The notes under the pieces: generated by a model
Seen by the model: the letters and a program-made list of their open reading frames with translations, nothing else
What the model was told of the DNA's origin: nothing
The model's database searches: none
Translations under genes and position numbers: made by a program
Origin: DASVWZ01 sp963715675
GTDB lineage: Bacteria > Acidobacteriota > Terriglobia > Terriglobales > Acidobacteriaceae
DNA: 64,000 bases
Assembly (NCBI GenBank): GCA_963715675.1
Contig: OY970265.1
Span: 1,302,001-1,366,000, forward strand
Reading direction: 5' to 3'
Shown: piece after piece, positions 62,063 to 64,000 of the stretch
How the letters are laid out: each line of letters begins with the position of its first letter
How positions within the stretch are numbered: the stretch's first letter is position 1

Positions 62063-64000
62063 GTGAAGAAATTGCAGTGTATCGGCACCGCCTTTGTCCT
62101 CCTAGTTACAGGGGTAACCGTTGTACTCGCGCAGCAAGACAGCCTGGTGTTTCGCCGGGCTGTGTTGCCGACCAGCAAGGCCTTGATCGGTCCCGCCCCG
62201 GGCAGGATTGGACCACTGAACGGCTTCGCGGCGGCCATTGCGGTCAGTCCGGACGGCCGTTACGCCGCCGTGCTGAATGATGGATACGGGAGTCAGAAGA
62301 ACCAGGCTCACCAGTCGATTGCCATCTTGGATGTGAACACGAATCAGATCGAAGATTTTCCCGATCAGCGACTGGGAGAGGATGCGCATCAGAGCTACTT
62401 CCTGGGCTTGGCGTTCGGATCGGATGGGCGGCATCTTTACGCCTCCGTCGGTTCCGTGACCGACCCTACCGGTGCGAAGGGTGGAGACACCGGAAACGGG
62501 GTCGCGGTTTATCGTTTTGAGAATGGAAAAATCACGCCCGCTCGTTTTCTGAAGATTCCCTTGCAGAAGCTGGCCGCCGGAAAGAAAGTCGCTCACGGGC
62601 TGCGCACGACTGATGCTGGCAGCGCGATCCCTTATCCCGCAGGGCTGGCCATTATTTCCGGCAAGAAAGGCCACGACCAGCTGCTGGTCGCAAACAACTA
62701 CTCGGATAACGTTGTTCTGCTGGACGCGGTTTCCGGAAAGATCCTCGAGCAGATTGACCTAAGCACGCACGAACTGGTGCCTGCGTCGTTTCCTTACGAA
62801 GTTGTGGCCAGCCGAGACGGCCGGCGGGCATGGTGCAGCTTGTGGAATTCATCTCGCGTGGCGCAGCTGGATTTGAAGAAGGGAACAGTGGAGCGTTGGA
62901 TGCCGTTGCTGGAGCCGAAGGATCCGGTGGCCGCGGGATCGCACCCGACTGCTATGCTGTTGGCCCCGGACGAATTGCTCTACGTCGCCCTCTCCAACGT
63001 CGACAAGGTAGCGGTGGTCGATACCTCGGAGGGAGACGTGAGCATGCTGCTCGACACCACAGTTGCCGGGCAAAAATACCCAGGCTCTTTTCCGAATGCT
63101 CTGGCCCTATCAAGCAATGGGAAGTATTTGTTTGCCGCGGACGCGGGGACCAATGCCATTGCAGTTCTTGATGCTTACGGCACGCACTTTGAGCCAGTTT
63201 CAGCACCCGAGACCCCGGTCGTGCCGCCCTTGGGCTTTATTCCCACCGAATGGTATCCCACCGCGTTGGCGACGGTTGGCGACGATCTCCTCATTGGCGC
63301 GTCCAAAGGGCAGGGAACTGGGCCCAACAACGGGCCCGAAGGTATTTCCGGCGGGCGGTACCACCGCGACCATCCGTACATCGCCACTCTTCTCTATGGC
63401 TCGCTAGCGCGGCTGCCGGTGGATGAGATCGACAAGCAACTGCCGGAACTTACCAAGCGCGTGCAGGAAAATAACCTGCTGAACTCCGATCCGGGGCAGA
63501 TCGTGTTTCGGCGTGGATCGAATCCTATTCACCACGTGATTTATGTGATCAAGGAGAATCGGACCTACGACCAGATACTGGGCGATCTGAAGGTCGGAAA
63601 CGGCGACACCTCGCTGGTCATGTACGGCGCGGATGTTACCCCCAACGAACACAAACTGGCGCTGCAATTCGGCGTGCTCGACAATTTCTATGACAGCGGG
63701 GAAGTCTCCGGCGGCGGGCACAACTGGTCCACCGCTGCCACCGCCAGCGACTACAACGAGAAGACCTGGCAGATCGCCTATCGTGGCAAAGAGCGCACCT
63801 ACGACTTCCAGGGCATGGTCGCCGACGAATTTGCTTTGGAACACGGCGTGCCCGATGTCGACGATCCCGGCACCGGGTATCTGTGGGACAACCTGGCGGC
63901 CCACGGGGTCAGCTATCGCGATTACGGGGAATTCGGGGCAACCATATGGTGTAACCAGGAATCTGTTTCGTCTCCGAAGCAGGGACCTCTTTCGCCTCCG
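62063..64000 (+). CDS. Bifunctional YncE-like propeller / alkaline-phosphatase-superfamily protein, 3' end missing
   Basis: The frame starts at GTG with AGGAGAG six bases upstream and runs open for 646 codons to the window end. A signal peptide (CIGTAFVLLVTGVTVVLAQ) precedes a YncE/lactonase-type seven-bladed propeller (about 30-450, with AIAVSPDGRYAAVLND and ANNYSDNVVLLDAVSG). The phosphoesterase part then begins: HVIYVIKENRTYDQILGD, TPNEHKLALQFGVLDNFYD and the GGGHNWSTAA segment. This domain order is known in exported proteins of the AlkP/phosphoesterase type. With pstCAB-phoU just upstream (172 bases), extracellular phosphate release is a fair guess, but no enzyme activity can be shown from the partial sequence. 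Confidence 0.83.
   Translation, partial: MKKLQCIGTAFVLLVTGVTVVLAQQDSLVFRRAVLPTSKALIGPAPGRIGPLNGFAAAIAVSPDGRYAAVLNDGYGSQKNQAHQSIAILDVNTNQIEDFPDQRLGEDAHQSYFLGLAFGSDGRHLYASVGSVTDPTGAKGGDTGNGVAVYRFENGKITPARFLKIPLQKLAAGKKVAHGLRTTDAGSAIPYPAGLAIISGKKGHDQLLVANNYSDNVVLLDAVSGKILEQIDLSTHELVPASFPYEVVASRDGRRAWCSLWNSSRVAQLDLKKGTVERWMPLLEPKDPVAAGSHPTAMLLAPDELLYVALSNVDKVAVVDTSEGDVSMLLDTTVAGQKYPGSFPNALALSSNGKYLFAADAGTNAIAVLDAYGTHFEPVSAPETPVVPPLGFIPTEWYPTALATVGDDLLIGASKGQGTGPNNGPEGISGGRYHRDHPYIATLLYGSLARLPVDEIDKQLPELTKRVQENNLLNSDPGQIVFRRGSNPIHHVIYVIKENRTYDQILGDLKVGNGDTSLVMYGADVTPNEHKLALQFGVLDNFYDSGEVSGGGHNWSTAATASDYNEKTWQIAYRGKERTYDFQGMVADEFALEHGVPDVDDPGTGYLWDNLAAHGVSYRDYGEFGATIWCNQESVSSPKQGPLSPP

Overview
The window comes from a GC-rich, diderm, aerobic heterotroph. 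Lipid A and LPS-assembly genes (lpxB, lptE) show an outer membrane. A succinate dehydrogenase of the sdhCAB type with a five-helix cytochrome b subunit points to respiration, and MeaB, methylmalonyl-CoA epimerase and an acyl-CoA dehydrogenase point to propionate or branched-chain degradation. The gene mix (TgpA-like transglutaminase, NtrY/NtrX pair, pilBTC-pilSR block, psd-pssA followed by an Asd-like gene, lptE and holA) and the dispersed TTAGC- and GCAAAG-type intergenic repeats suggest Acidobacteriota, probably Terriglobia. This is inference from gene content, not a placement by phylogeny.

Layout. 1-7636 is a long minus-strand run: tgpA-like, rimO, yacG, pgpA, an IPT/NHL propeller gene, cinA, thpR and the first codons of plsY at the window edge. 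7787-7896 holds a bacterial SRP RNA, followed by fabH. 9.1-13 kb has a small membrane gene with an in-frame stop, a catalytically degenerate M1-peptidase-like TPR protein, and lpxB. 13-20.5 kb has orphan genes, an ABC exporter, hemW, a PQQ-like propeller protein, an Mpo1-like protein without a stop of its own, and an acyl-CoA dehydrogenase. 20.7-24.6 kb carries a DUF6338-like gene and meaB-mce-tsaB-rimI. 24.7-29.0 kb is a tightly overlapping operon, psd-pssA-asd-like-lptE-holA. 29.1-31 kb is a small accessory stretch (SRA-like/HNH nuclease, frameshifted arylamine N-acetyltransferase) ending at rpsT. 31.2-35.2 kb is phoH-ybeY-corC-era. 35.2-40.0 kb holds an ICMT-family gene, an RsbW-like ATPase and convergent ntrY-ntrX. 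40.4-47.8 kb is the type IV pilus motor block pilB-pilT-pilC-pilS-pilR, preceded by a good sigma-54 promoter match. 47.8-53.6 kb has small unknowns, a SAM hydrolase, two cyclophilins, an M19 dipeptidase and an M15-like protein. 53.9-57.3 kb is sdhCAB. 57.5-64 kb is a phosphate region: a CHAD gene divergent from pstCAB-phoU across a Pho-box-like repeat, then a YncE/phosphatase fusion gene that runs off the end.

How the genes fit together. Housekeeping envelope and phospholipid functions (plsY, pgpA, psd, pssA, lpxB, lptE, fabH), translation and RNA maintenance (rimO, tsaB, rimI, ybeY, era, rpsT, SRP RNA), pili under sigma-54 control, and phosphate acquisition dominate. No prophage, insertion sequence, CRISPR array, tRNA or rRNA was seen. 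The less ordinary material is: pseudo-enzymes in conserved positions (Asd-like without its cysteine, M1-like without its zinc-binding pair), two broken genes, an inverted repeat covering the hemW start codon, the phosphate/CHAD divergon, and several families of short intergenic repeats, one of which reaches into the ybeY coding sequence.
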